From the NCBI GenBank assembly GCA_037447655.1, contig JBBHKE010002542.1, forward strand, positions 124,001-188,000: a stretch of DNA of 64,000 nt. Reading direction: 5' to 3'. Below are positions 10,583 through 22,150 of the stretch, piece after piece. The position numbers and the translations under genes were made by a program. The notes under the pieces were generated by a model. It had not been told where the DNA came from. It saw nothing but the letters and a program-made list of their open reading frames with translations, and made no database searches. Numbering within the stretch: position 1 is the first letter of the stretch; every line of letters starts with the position of its first letter. The DNA is from Zygnema cylindricum (taxonomy: Eukaryota > Streptophyta > Zygnematophyceae > Zygnematales > Zygnemataceae).

Positions 10583-12016
10583 TTACTTTTCACGCCGTCT
10601 TCTTTTAACCACTTTCGGAACATGTTTTCTTCTACTAGTGATCTTTTGAGTCCTGCCTGTTTTCTTTGTTTTCTTAATGAATTTTTGTGTTTTATGTAAG
10701 TTTACATCTTTGTCACCGTTTTCTAACCTTTTAATGTCATGAATTCTAATTCCTGCCTTTTTCTTCACTAATCTCTTCTTCCGGGTTTCTTTTCCTATTT
10801 TTCCAATTTTTGCAGTATTATTTCGTTTTCCAAAATTACAAACTCCCTCTCTTACCCCAATAATCTGAACATTTTTCCTCTCATCTTCTTTAAGGTCATT
10901 AAATTCCACATCCACATTATTTTTCTGTTCCACTATCACTTCCTCATCTTTTCCTCCCACTCCTTTTACTTCACTTAACTCTCCCTCTTGTAAGCATTTT
11001 TCACTCACCAATCTGTCACCAGAAAAAGTTTCAAAAACCGCGTCCTTTTCTGTCTCCTTTTCCTCCACACCATCTTCGGTGACAATTAGTTTTCCCCCTC
11101 TGTCCTCATTCTCCATATTTCCAAAAATGACGGTCGGCAAATAAACAAATTTCTCGAAAGAAGGTGTAGCCCTTTTATCTTCACAATATTTCCTCGGATC
11201 AGTAAATGCATTTTGTTGCCTTTGTATAGGGGGCTGAACTCGGTTGTTGTCCCACCTTTCTCTGAAATTTCCTGTGAAACATGCACTTTTATATAGAGGA
11301 CATACCTTGAAAATATGTCCTACATCATTACAATAAAAACAATTTTCTACCTTACAACCTCTCTTATTTCTTTGAAACTGTGATCTGACACCTTGAAAAT
11401 TCCCCCTAATCTTTAGAGCCTCATTATTGGCCTCTTCTTCTAAAACACACCTGATTGCTAATTGTAAGTTCTAATCATTTTTATCAACCTGTTTTAATCT
11501 ATCTAAAGCACACCTATATTCCTTAGGTAATCCTTTCAATAACAGAAAAGCCTTTTGAGCATTTGTAAAGTTTCCACCTGCAATCTCATTTTCTACAAAC
11601 AATATTTGTAACCCAATAGAGTAATTCATCATACTACCTCCATCATACTTATACTCAACTATTTTTGTGACACTACTCATCCAGTGATACACGGAAGTCT
11701 TTTGATATCCACATTCTAAGCACTTTTATAACTCAGCCGCACTTTCCAGACCAAGGTAAGTCAATACAAATTCCTCATTCAAATATAGCTTAATAATCAG
11801 CATACACTCATTGTTCTTCTCCTCCCATCCAACCGATGATTCAACACATGTCCCGTCCACCACATCCATTAGCTTCCTCAACTTGAAGTAGCTCTCCATC
11901 ATACTCCTCCAATAGTAATATTTAGAACCATCAAATATGGGCAGGGTTGATTCATCCAAAATGGGTAGCCATGGGCGTGGGCCCATAACCTGTTGTTCAT
12001 AGCCCTTTTCAGCCAT
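10583..12016 (-). pseudogene. E3 Gag with Lys/Arg-rich C-terminal tail
   Basis: One frame of 478 codons runs from an ATG inside the 5' LTR (12016) to 10583, with two in-frame stops (about 11723-11725 and 11468-11470). It begins MAEKGYEQQVMGPRP; the residues QVMGP are encoded by the PBS. Next come Copia Gag helices (LPIFDGSKYYYWRSMMESYF, YDGGSMMNYSIG, LLKGLPKEYR). A CCHC knuckle CFYCNDVGHIFKVC is visible near 11300-11345 in the same region. The last 60 residues are strongly basic (KKRLVKKKAG, RRKHVPKVVKRRRREK), unlike the other Gags here, and could bind RNA or act as a nuclear signal. No homologue of this tail is recognised. Confidence 0.7.
11978..11990 (-). other. E3 primer-binding site (half-tRNA type)
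   Basis: The minus strand reads GGTTATGGGCCCA directly after the LTR, complementary to 13 bases of the anticodon arm of initiator tRNA-Met. Confidence 0.7.
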
Positions 12017-13052
12017 GAATGTACCCTCGGAAGCACCACAAACTACCCCAAAACAGCCTCCTTTGATTCCACTCAGAATTCTACAGAATAACCAAACCAA
12101 GCTGAAACTAATCAACCAGATAGTTCCTAGTCTACTAAGTAATCCCACCAAATTTCATATAATAATACCAAACCGAATAATCACAACACTCAGTCAAAGT
12201 TGCAGAAAAACAGCTTGCCAGAACTTTGATAAATATAACCAACTTCACAATGAAGCCCCAAGCAAACCAGACACACAATAGGTCTGCAAATTCGCCACAT
12301 TATTTCCAATACAAAGAGGAACACACATGCAAAATATCAGATAATTCTGCCTATAAAACTGAGAGAAATTCTCAGATGAAAATCCCAAAAAGGAGCAGAA
12401 ACAGTTTCTGTCCAAAAAGTTCCTAAGTCTAGAAATGACTAAGTCCTACAAATATACACTACAGCTTACTACTAACTGTACGGAGGCATACCAGCCGTAC
12501 GTAATAAATCAACTACCTCTATTAATGTGAGTGTACCTAAGATCTACACTAATAATTAAATACACAAGACAAAACATTGTTAAATATTTACACGTCGTAC
12601 GAATTCCGTCAAACAAATCAAGACCGTCCAAAATAAATATCATGTGATGGACGCGATTTCGCGTCCCTCACCAACCTGACAGCGCTACCATCCGTAGCTC
12701 CGGTGGCGTCCAATTCATCACATGTTGACCGCCGCGTTATGTTTCGTACGGCCGACGTACAATTTAAATCATTTCGAATGTTAATCATCGGATCGCTTCG
12801 CGATCCGCCGTCCATTTCTCCAACACATTCAACACTTTCGTTTATGTTTCTTCGCGTCACTTGAAGTCCAATTCCGTACGTTCAATACTCTTAGTACTTA
12901 GTACGCAAACTGCTATGGCTGCGATGTGACCAGCGCAGCATGGCAGCACAATATCTTTTTCATACATGCTGCTATGTCTGCGGTGTGACCAGCACAGCAT
13001 GGCAGCATAGCAATGTGATATAGAGAGGACTAAAGGTTTCCAAAAACCAACA
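11991..13052 (-). repeat. E3 5' LTR
   Basis: A 1062-bp LTR, TGTTGGTTTTTGG to GAACAACA on the minus strand. Its final 26 bp contain the gag ATG. It shares with the 3' LTR a spurious 80-codon frame and the same imperfect U3 tandem repeat (about 12906-13010). Confidence 0.85.
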
Positions 13053-13453
13053 TGCGGGGAAACGCCTCAAATTGAAGGCGAGTGGAAGTTTCGCCTCACT
13101 TTATGTACCACTTCATCTGTCAAAATTCTTCGTACAGTCACTTTTTTAAGTGACAAGTTATTTGTGTTTACATCCGAATGGTCTGAAAGTTGTACGGAGA
13201 ATCTTCGCGAAAAAATAAATTAGCAAGACTAAGTTTTGGTTACATGCAAAATTACCCTTACTCATTTGTCTCATTGTACTCTCGAAAATTTTAGAACAAC
13301 CAAGAAACGAAAAAAAAGCGTGACAAACCGCAAAGGACAAAAGGAAAGTAAAAGGAAGTGTGACAAGTGACAAGATATATTTGCGTGAAAGATTCTTTAG
13401 AGATTTTGTTGATTTACGTCCACCCTGTTCAAGTCATATTGCCTCTACAACGC
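13053..13453. other. Unassigned 401-bp interval
   Basis: I see no coding motif, LTR or terminal repeat. If E2 once continued past E3, its remains are not recognisable here. Confidence 0.5.
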
Positions 13454-13672
13454 TACACCGCGAATCGTTATTAGCTTTAATGTTTTTTGCCACTTAAAAC
13501 ATATTTTCTCCGTACACAGTTGTCCGATTTTCAATTTGAGACCGCCAATCAGAGGCTGAGAATCTTAACTTTGAATCACCACCCTCAGGTGTATAATCCA
13601 CCATGTGTGTACGAAGAAAATATGTTTTAAGTGGTGAAAAAAACATTAACACTAATAGCGATTCGCGATGTA
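13454..13672. mobile_element. M1: TA-flanked MITE
   Basis: A 219-bp element with about 65-bp terminal inverted repeats. The left end is TACACCGCGAATCGTTATTA and the right end, reversed, TACATCGCGAATCGCTATTA; both arms run through ACTTAAAACATATTTTCT. A TA at each end fits a Tc1/mariner-type duplication. It has no coding capacity. Related ends occur at 22130 and 23322. Confidence 0.65.
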
Positions 13673-14196
13673 CCATAATCTCTAGCTGCCTTTGTGACAC
13701 TCGTGGCAAATGTAGTGGTTGTGCGCAACCTGTACGGATCTTCGAAAGGCGGTTGTCGTCTAGTGGGTAGATGAAACGATTGCGTCATGGATGCTAAGAT
13801 GAAACCCTAAAAAAATCGAACGGTCTTTGTTGACTCCTCTACTGCAAGAGAATATCCCTTCATTGTTAGTAATAACTAGTAAATCAACGCCTGTTACACG
13901 GGCATGGATGGTGTCCTGTTTTATCAAAACGTCTTAGTACTATTTTATTATTCACATCATCCGTACGTATTGTAGACGCAACTCATTCAACACAACGATT
14001 GACGATTGACAAAGTCTCTCTGCTAACGTCAGCAAACAAGTATATTTCAAAGTACTCCCGCGGGAATGGTTCTTGAGGGTCAGATCTTGGCTGCTCCATC
14101 TTGTCAATGAATAAAGATGAAAGCCGTCACGTGCACTAAAGACTCTTCAGCCGTCGATCAATCGTTCGTGACCGTCCGATTATAGGATGTTGGCAG
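13673..14196. other. Unassigned 524-bp interval
   Basis: AT-rich DNA between M1 and LTR S2. No gene, RNA or repeat boundary is seen. Confidence 0.5.
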
Positions 14197-14405
14197 TGTA
14201 GAAATTAATGGTTCCTTTTTAAGTTTTTTCTAGGTCTAAATTAAAATACAGAAAGAAGCCGAGGCAGTCTATCTCTAACTTCTCTCTCCAACTCCCACAC
14301 TTGTCGCAGTCACGGGGAAGTCGAAGTGGAAGTTAGAGTCATGGCTGCCTAGGCTATCCAGAGATTTACGAGAAATAGATTAGTTTATTTAGCGGTTTAT
14401 TTACT

Positions 14406-14499
14406 AAAAGGATTGGAGTCAGAAACAGGATTTGATCCTGTTACCTACGGAATGATAGATAGCCGGTAGCCAGTAGTCCTAACCGTTAAGTCTAAATCC
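14406..14499 (-). ncRNA. Antisense tRNA-like module in S2 (best copy)
   Basis: The minus strand has A-box-like CTTAACGGTTAGG (14490-14478) and a B-box GGATCAAATCC (14438-14428) inside a perfect T-arm (AACAGG, loop ATCAAAT, CCTGTT). The ends GGATT (14499-14495) and AATCC (14414-14410) can pair. They are followed at once by TTTT (14409-14406). The 90-nt length fits a class II (Leu/Ser type) tRNA. The anticodon arm is not convincing, so it is called tRNA-like, not tRNA. Confidence 0.6.
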
Positions 14500-15098
14500 A
14501 ACGATACATATTATAGGGTTTGATAATTATTTATATATAATTACGTTGGATAAATCATTTAAATACAAATACGTACAAGATACATAGATCCAGTTATGTA
14601 AAAGTACGGATTAAAGGTACAAACAAGGAACAAGTACCGCGCATTTGTTTCGATAGCGAAACGAATACCGCGCAGGTATTTATTACGGCTACGATTAAAT
14701 ATACATTTAATCGCACGGCCGAAATGAATGCCGAGATCGCGGAAGAGGATTTCGGCGGTTTGTGGTCATCGCCACATCGGATGACACGTGGCAGAAAGAC
14801 ATTCGATCGCGGCATCTCCGAGGATTAAGGGAGCTAATCCGGATATACCACGTGTCGACATTTCAGACATGTCGTATAGTATGCGTACAGAAAGTACACC
14901 GGCAGATGTACTTTTGTGTACGGAGGAGTAATATGATTGGTCCGTACATTAGTAGATAGAGTTTGTGAGAGAGATAGGACTTAGGAAAATTTGGTAGATA
15001 AGACCCTCTCTCCGAGAGAGCTTCTGTACAAAAGGTCAACTTTGACCCTCAATAACTTACTCCTCAGGAGAGCAAATTCACAGATTCTTTTTGCTATC

Positions 15099-15133
15099 GA
15101 CTCAAGGGAGTCTTGCCTTCACAATGGTGAAGG
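15099..15133 (+). promoter_or_regulatory. Leader double hairpin (S2)
   Basis: GACTC-AAGG-GAGTC (15099-15112) is followed three bases later by CCTTCAC-AATG-GTGAAGG (15116-15133). Both stems are perfect. Confidence 0.6.
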
Positions 15134-15539
15134 TGGTCAGAGTTTTTGTTTGCCAGGGTGGCAATAATTCTTGCTGAAACACAAAAGGGTTAGGTTTATC
15201 CTAGAGGCTTCTTGGAAGCAATCCACTCTGAGGACTTATGGAGGTCTCAGAGTTTCATTTAGAAGCTACATATCCTTTTCAACAAAATACGATTTTGTGT
15301 CTTAAATTATTTGCTCAATTTTCATCTTTATTCATTGACAGGATCGAGCAGCCAAGATACGTCGGTCAAGAACGATTGTCGAGGGAATACTTTGAAAGTT
15401 AACCGTTTGTGGCGTATGCCGAGGGACAATGCTACCCGTTTGCTGACGTGGGCCGGGGGACATGTCGTTTACGGGTGTAGACGGACGGAAAGTCGGCCTA
15501 TTTAAAGGTTTTCAAACAGACGACCAAAGGTCTATAATT

Positions 15540-17329
15540 TAGTGTTGGGTATCTGTAACAGGATCTCCTACCTCTCATAAAATCCCATTACTACAAAAAA
15601 TCCCAACCACACATTCCACACATTGGAAAATACACATCCACATTGGACAACACTCGCACAAGGATAAACTTTAAATTAGAAGAAGCTTTTGTCCACATAA
15701 CATTAGCTTAGTCTCTTGCCTTCGTGGCTCAACCTTTCTTATTAAAGTGTTTTCCACTACTCTCCACTATTAATAATTTTATCTCTTAACTACTAAAACA
15801 CTATTTAGTTAGTAAGAGATTTCAATGCAAAATGCCTTTTCTCCAATTTGGTATTTATCGCTCAGGACCAAGATCAGCCGGAATTTCCACAAACTTTTCC
15901 CAAATGAAAAGATGTCTACTCTCCTCTTACACTTCACTATTTATCCATCATCGCCCTGGACTCGCCAAGCCAGAGTCAACGCTCCGTTTTAACAGGCTTT
16001 TACCTGGGCCAATCATTGATCAGCAAAGACTCTGACTGACCAATGCAAAAACGTGCGAAATCTCTTACTAACTACTTAGCACTTTACTAACCAATCAAAC
16101 GTTACGTTTCACTACGTAACATTTACGTGCAAAAGTCTGCGCCAAATGAAACGCGACTTCGCACGATCGTGCGTAACAAATTTCGCACGCGAAACTTCCT
16201 ACGAAATTCCCTTAAGTAAAAGTGACGTTTCGTACTAAAATTTGTACGAAACGAACCACCGTGCATACTAAACGTTATGTTAGAACTTTATGAAACGTAC
16301 ACGCGTAATTTCGGTAATAATTTGACCCTTAACCCGTTTCAATGATACCCACTTGTTATTAAGACCCCACGCTGTCACCTAAATACACCCATCGCTATAA
16401 CTTTTAAAATATAACTCCAAATAGCGTGATTCTTTCGCGGACGTCTACCAAATTTAGTACTCTATAATCATCTAAATACCCCTTTATAATCAAGTTCGAT
16501 CCGCTATTGCTGTTACAGTATCGAGGACCTTTTGCCAATATTCGATATATATCGAATTTCATATACTTGATAATCGATATATCGAAGATGAAAATATCGC
16601 GATATATCGGCGATATATCGTATTGACGATTTATCGAGGCATTAAAAAAAATACAAAATGAAAATTTTCACAGGTCTCCAAAGTCACGTGGCTTCGAGAC
16701 AAGGTGACCGTAAAATCTTTGCCGAAAAGAAATACGGTTTTTCAGCACAATGAAGGAGATCTCTGAGCTACATTGACGCGGTACACTTGCGAAGTACACG
16801 TACATAATACGTAAGTACGGATTTCTATACGAAAATGGTTGGTTTTCAAATCTTTGACGATTTTAGAGATTTGATCGTCAACTTACAAGGAACCACTCAA
16901 ATCAAAACACGTATGTAAAAACTTGTTTACAGACGATACGTGATGTAACCGAGGCCTTGGTAATATAGAAATTTTGTTGTCCATACTATTACAGTGACCT
17001 CCTGATGTAACTATACCCCAAATAAGTAATTATATGAATTACAAAACTAGTATTTTTTTGTTGGTTACATTTTGCGGCGTCTACCTTTAAGTTACGGAAC
17101 GAAAATTACGTCGTACGTGGCGTATCAGACAATTTGTCTTTTTCGCTAAAATTACATATTATATAGAAATATAAAATATTAAATTAAAAAAAATACTATA
17201 TATCATGATATATATCGTGATAATTTATGTTGGTCTCAGTACGATATATCGAGGATTCTGCTCGATCGATATTCGATATATTGGATATCGAAATTATCGC
17301 GATTTGAATTTACCCGATACCCAACGCTA
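15540..17329 (+). mobile_element. D2: hAT-1 non-autonomous element, interrupted
   Basis: Ends TAGTGTTGGGTATC and GATACCCAACGCTA are inverted repeats, flanked by an exact 8-bp duplication CTATAATT (15532-15539 and 17330-17337), diagnostic of hAT. Without the nested LTR (15554-16517) it is about 820 bp. Both subterminal zones are packed with ATATCG palindromes, presumably transposase-binding sites. No transposase frame is present. The middle region (16660-16960) recurs reversed in D1. Confidence 0.9.
15554..16517. repeat. S3: solo LTR nested in D2
   Basis: A 964-bp block with ends TGTAACAG and CTGTTACA, flanked by a 5-bp duplication GTATC (15549-15553 and 16518-16522). Removing it restores the hAT-1 terminus TAGTGTTGGGTATCGAGGACC-like sequence seen in D4. 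TG...CA ends and a 5-bp duplication indicate an LTR of a family not otherwise present here. Confidence 0.75.
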
Positions 17330-17451
17330 CTATAATTTGTATATAGATGTGATTCCAAAAAAGGAAAAGAGAACCGTACGGAATTAGGGTTTCACATGTG
17401 ACTCCAATTTGTGTCGATTTTTAGGGCGCATTCATTGGCTATGGAAACTAT

Positions 17452-18329
17452 TAGTGTTGTGTATTGGTAAAAAACTTATCGCGATAACACTGATATCGAT
17501 AGTTATCAGTTATCGAACGGTCAGAGGTTCCGATATATCGGTCTGGGACCAACAAATTCCATATCGGCGATAACTTAAAAAATATATAGTATGCATACAA
17601 TAGTACTTTATAACATACTGTATTATTTTATTGATTTTATATAACGTGGCATGCCACGTGTAAAAACCTGTCCCGTTACCGTTTAACTGCAATTTATTTC
17701 GGGCAGCGCAGCACATAAACGTTGGCCGGTTAACTGAAAAAAATTTTACGACGACGTACGGAATTTTACTAAAAAACTGGTGAGCATGGAACTGGAAAAG
17801 TACAACGGACGCAAAGTAACATTCTGCGCGCCGCCGAAATCGAACGGACGACTTGGAATGAGAAAACACGAGCGGACGGGCCAGCGTGAGCGCTGGCATC
17901 CCAGGATGGCTCTTTTGGCAGCTTTTGCCAAAAAAAGTCGACAGATTGACACGTGGTAGGTCCCCAGTGGATCTCAAGGAATAAAGGGACAAAGCCATGG
18001 CGTCGGATGTGAAAGGTACATCGTTTTTACTGGATCCGTATCAGATCCGTACATATCTCATGGCGGCTACTAGACTTTCTGTGCTTGGACACGTCCGGGG
18101 AATAAGACGTACAGTTGAGTATACAGGCCGTACATTTATTTGTACGGTCCGTATAGTTATCGCCGATAGTTATCGTTATCAGCATTATTGCCGATAAGTA
18201 CCCGATATTATCGGCTACTTATTGGCGATAAGACCGATGTCGATATATCGTACCAATATATCGATTATCGGATACCCGAAAAAAGGCCCATATCGGTTAT
18301 CGGCAAATCCTTACCGATACACAACACTA
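17452..18329 (+). mobile_element. D3: hAT-2 non-autonomous element
   Basis: An 878-bp element, TAGTGTTGTGTATTGG to ACACAACACTA, with an exact 8-bp duplication GAAACTAT (17444-17451, 18330-18337). Subterminal zones carry many CGATA/TATCG repeats. No long frame. Its right end is about 14 bp different from hAT-1 but the terminal 5 bp TAGTG are shared. Confidence 0.9.
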
Positions 18330-18337
18330 GAAACTAT

Positions 18338-19627
18338 AGTGCCACATGACGACAAAAAAAAGGATAATCAATTCGCCTTTCATCAACCAACCTTGGGTGA
18401 GCTAACGACAAAATTTTGTAAATTAACGTCTCCGTATGCGTAATAAAACGTGCTATTGAACGAGCCACGTGTTTCAGTCGTACAAAGTACGTACTTTTGA
18501 TTCCGTACATCGGGAACGTGTCTCCTGTAGCTTTTTGAAAACCTAAAAAAAAATACGATTTCTAGTCCATGGCCAGCTATAGAAAAAAGGTGTCGCGATT
18601 CGATATTCCATACGATTGTACCGCTGTACCCTAACGATTAGTGCGTTCTTACTTTACGAGGGTGGTTACAGTGCGCATTGCCGTCTTTTCGGCCAATCTT
18701 GGCTGCACTGCGATAGTGGAGGGCCGCCCGCGAGTCCGTACAGCGACGAGCGTCCGACCCTCCCAAGGATCCACATGGGCAGGAGGCACGGGATTTCCGT
18801 ACAATCATTGCCATGGGCCGGAATTGACTTCGTTTTGACGCCAACCGTACATAAAGGTACGGAGGTCTACTTGACTTCACATGCTTCGCTGCAGCGACTG
18901 TTGGGAGAGGCTTCAGGAGAATCTTAAAGATGAATAGGACCGGAAAATGTAACCAGGCGTGTCCGTACATATACATATGTTTGTACAATTGTTGCAGCAT
19001 GATGAGTGGCTGCGCTTGCACCGTCGAGTAGGACAAAATTGGTTTGGCTCAGGCCGTATCTGAATTCAATCCTAGGGGTTGCGGTTCATTTGTCGTTTTG
19101 TGCCTTCCGTGCAAGGATGCTTTCCGCGGAGACCGTCGCTCGCGGCCACTGGAAACTGCCGGATTGGGATGACCGGCGGCCGTCAATTCTTCCATTCAAA
19201 ACTGGCCACGTAGCAGGAAACGACAAAAAGGAAGAGAAATCGGGAAATTCGAAAATATGTGAAAAATATTCACGCGAGATCTCGGAATCATTGCGAATCT
19301 ATATTTTGTCGGTGGTCGAATCTTGCAAAGAGACGATGGTCACATTTGGGCCTGATGGAGAACAGCCGGAATTTCGTACATTTGTCAGACGGCCAGGCCT
19401 GGACAGTCAATAACAGCTGGCAGGATATTGTCCGATTTAATATTCGCCGGCCGGTCGATCGGTTAGGGTGCTCTTCCGTTACGAACATATTGTAACCGTT
19501 TAAAAAATTATTAAGGCTTCTCCTTTTTGTACGGCCATTTACTTGAAAGGTTCCACATGGATCTTTGAAAAGTACACGAGAGATTCTGCTGTACCACTGT
19601 ACTTCTGTAATTTTGCGTTTTGCAACA
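18338..19627. other. Unassigned 1.3-kb GC-richer interval
   Basis: It lies between hAT elements D3 and D4. It is richer in GC than its neighbours and has overlapping frames of 103-156 codons on both strands (for example 19006-19413 +), none with a recognisable motif. It could hold a diverged transposon or unique DNA. Confidence 0.4.
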
Positions 19628-19635
19628 GTTTCTAT

Positions 19636-20018
19636 TAGAGTTGGGTATCGAGGACCTTTTGCCGATATTCGATATATATCGAATTTCGGGTACTCGATAA
19701 TCGATATATCGCTTCGATATATCGAAAACCAAATCATCGCGATATATCGTATCGCCAATATATCGAGGCATTAATTTTATTTTTATTTTTTTCCCAATTT
19801 TTTTTTTCAAACCCCCAACTGAGTGCGCGCCGGGGGGGGTAACCGTACGATTTTCCGTATGATTTTCCGTACGATTTTTCGTACCATGACTGTACTGACA
19901 CCCAGTTTTTGCGATACATATCGCGATAATTTATGTTGGGAGGAATCTGCTCAATTGATATTCGATATATCGAATATCGAAATTATCGCGATATGAATTT
20001 ACCCGATACCCAACACTA
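19636..20018 (+). mobile_element. D4: short hAT-1 derivative
   Basis: A 383-bp element with termini TAGAGTTGGGTATCG and CGATACCCAACACTA and the same ATATCG-rich subterminal blocks as D2, but the middle is different. Flanking octamers GTTTCTAT and ATGTCTAT agree at six of eight bases, an aged duplication. Confidence 0.8.
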
Positions 20019-20026
20019 ATGTCTAT

Positions 20027-21476
20027 TGTTATGAGAGTTAATAACACCAAGAGGATTTGACATTAATTGTACGAAATTATATATTGGAAGTACATTGGCC
20101 ATCGTTGTTAGCGTTAATAACACAAATTTTATAGTTTATTTTCTTGGCCGAAAGTCATAAATTAATGTCAATAACAATTAAATAAAATCAGCGCTAATTA
20201 GTTTCCTTCAGAGTTAGCAATAAACATACTACGCTTTAGTGTTATGTTCCACAAGTCTTACTTTATGAAAACGTTTACGCGACACTTTATTTTGGCAGCG
20301 CTAACTGCGTTTCCATGTCAATCAAATTTAAGCACTTGCTAAACGTTTAAAGTGGCGCTAAAATTCTACATAAAGAAACAAATAAGTTTTAAGATAAACC
20401 ATGAAATCGCTTAAAAATAACCAAAATGTTGTTAAATTCTACTCTAATTTGCATATTTTGAACAATTTCCAAAAGCCAAAATGCTCACAAAAAGTACATT
20501 TTGAATTTCTTATAGTTAAAAGATATTAGTGTAAATAAAAAAATAGTGCTATTAACGTTATATTGGGTTCCATGATCTCGAGCTAACAAGACATTAACTC
20601 TAATTAACACACGTAACACTAATTCAGATACATAATCCCATAGTGTAGCCAATATAGCCCGTGACCACATAGTTGACCTACGAACATATAAGAATAAGTT
20701 ACCGCAATATCCCCCCTTCTTTAATAAGCTTTCCATTGTCAACGCCATTCACCTTCTTCTTACCCTAATTTGAGTTCAAGGCCATTCACTAAATTATTTT
20801 TTAATCTAATTTTTCTACTAAAGCTAATTTGGGTACACATTTCCCATAGTGTAGCTAGTCTATCCTGTATTCACATTGAACATGTGATAACAAATTCACA
20901 TGATTTTCCCTGTCTTTATCAATGGGAATCAAATCAAAATGCGTTTTTTCTTGTCTACACACTCACTTTCGCATGTCGACGCCTTGAACCGATACCCTTT
21001 TTGTACGATTGTACCAAAAACGGGCAATTTTAGTACATACTAACACATTTTGTTCACTACTTTACACTATTTAACTTTTTTCTAAATTAGAGTTGTTAAC
21101 GCTAATTAGACATTACATATACTAACGTAAAAAAAAATTGAATTATTAATTATATTTTAGGTTAGAGGGTCAAAATTGGGGGGCGGCGAGTAGCGTTAAT
21201 AAAGCTAATAGCGATCCAAGGTGTACCATATTTAAAACCGTTGAAAATTCAATAGTATTATTGACGCTAATTAAGCCATACCTTTATTAACCTATAGGAA
21301 ATACCAGTATTGTTTATTCTATTTGAAGTTCGAGGGTCAAATTTTAAGGGCGCGGATATAGTGATATTTACACTATAAGCGAATCACGGTGTAGTGCACC
21401 AAATTCACATTTAAAATAGTTTGGTGCGAAATCAGCGTACACGCTATAAAGTCTGCACACAAATTGGCGTCTAGTC
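20027..21476. other. AT-rich DNA with MITE-like fragments
   Basis: No gene. Fragments such as CGAATCACGGTGTA (21380-21393) and GCGATCCAAGGTGTA (21210-21224) look like right ends of the M1 MITE family. CCATAGTGTAGC (20638 and 20848) recurs. Element boundaries could not be paired with confidence. Confidence 0.4.
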
Positions 21477-21684
21477 CCAAAATTAAAATTAAATAATTCA
21501 TGCTATTTTTGTTTTCGTGACGTCGATGTACAAAATCGCGAGTAGTACCACTAAATTAGAGTTCACGTCCATTTTAAGTGCCAAAATTAAAATTAAATAA
21601 TTAATGCTATATTTATTTTCGCGACGTCGATGTACAAAATCGCCAGTAGTACCATTAAACTAGCGTTCACGTCAATTTTTCTTT
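21477..21684 (+). repeat. 104-bp tandem duplication
   Basis: Two adjacent copies (21477-21580, 21581-21684), each starting CCAAAATTAAAATTAAATAAT and containing GACGTCGATGTACAAAATCG. They differ at a handful of positions. Confidence 0.75.
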
Positions 21685-22129
21685 AACGTTAGCGACTGCC
21701 GTTTCGAGGGCCAGCTTTCCGTCAGGTCGTGCCATTAAACAAGCACTCGCATAGATATCATAATATATGAGTTCCACGTAGTCTCATGTCAGATATGTCA
21801 AATCGTTCAGAAGATTGCACAACTGCTAAATCCGATTTGTACCAGCGACTCTCAAAGATTCTTCAAGCGTGCGATCTGAATGTAAGATTTGTAAGCGTAC
21901 GGACTTAAAATTCCAAACAGCCTAAAAACAACAAATATTTACGCGGCGAACCGCGAAGGTCACCTAAGGGCGAAGGGAGCGCCACAGAAAATCTTTCGGC
22001 GAGGATTTTCTCGAAGATTCTGGTGGATTTTCATCCACAGTATATATTTGTCCAGGATCAATATATCCTTCCCCTTAACTGTTCCGTAACTGATGATATG
22101 GGATTGCAGAAAAATCGCAATAGGTATCG
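21685..22129. other. Unassigned 445-bp interval
   Basis: No motif, repeat boundary or RNA gene seen before the MITE end at 22130. Confidence 0.4.
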
Positions 22130-22150
22130 TACACCGCGAATCGTTATTAG

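Larger units (their letters stand above)
8921..13052 (-). mobile_element. E3: gag-only non-autonomous Copia-type element
   Basis: Two LTRs about 90 percent alike by eye (8921-9926 and 11991-13052) bracket only 2064 bp. That interval holds a PBS, one long gag-like frame and a noncoding 3' part with a purine tract (revcomp GGGGGAG at 9927-9933). There is no protease, integrase, RT or RNase H. It must have moved with enzymes from another element. The left LTR lacks its last roughly 65 bp, so no target duplication can be tested. Confidence 0.85.
14197..15257 (+). repeat. S2: lone LTR of the TGTAGAAATT family
   Basis: A 1061-bp LTR from TGTAGAAATTAATGG to CTCAGAGTTTCA, same family as the E12 LTRs. 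It contains G-box/ABRE sites ACACGTGGC (14784-14792) and CCACGTGTC (14848-14856), and the GTAC dyad AAAGTACA/TGTACTTT (14891-14914). It also has the leader double hairpin, and an ATG (15238) that starts Met-Glu-Val-Ser-Glu-Phe at the LTR end. No PBS or gag follows. The flanks GGCAG and TTTAG do not match, so it is either an old solo LTR or the product of recombination between different insertions. Confidence 0.85.

Noticed and set aside
14410-14499. A functional host tRNA-Leu or tRNA-Ser gene
   Set aside because: D- and anticodon-arm pairing is poor, no anticodon can be assigned, and the module recurs at the same place in many LTRs.
15553-16518. Reading the nested block in D2 as a DNA transposon with ends CTGTAACAG and a 3-bp TAT duplication
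   Set aside because: The same bases parse as TG...CA ends with a longer 5-bp duplication GTATC, which explains more and fits an LTR.
19259-19495. Small frames on both strands near 19.0-19.8 kb as a host gene
   Set aside because: No domain, no splice-site support and frames extend into hAT D4; several overlap antisense to each other.
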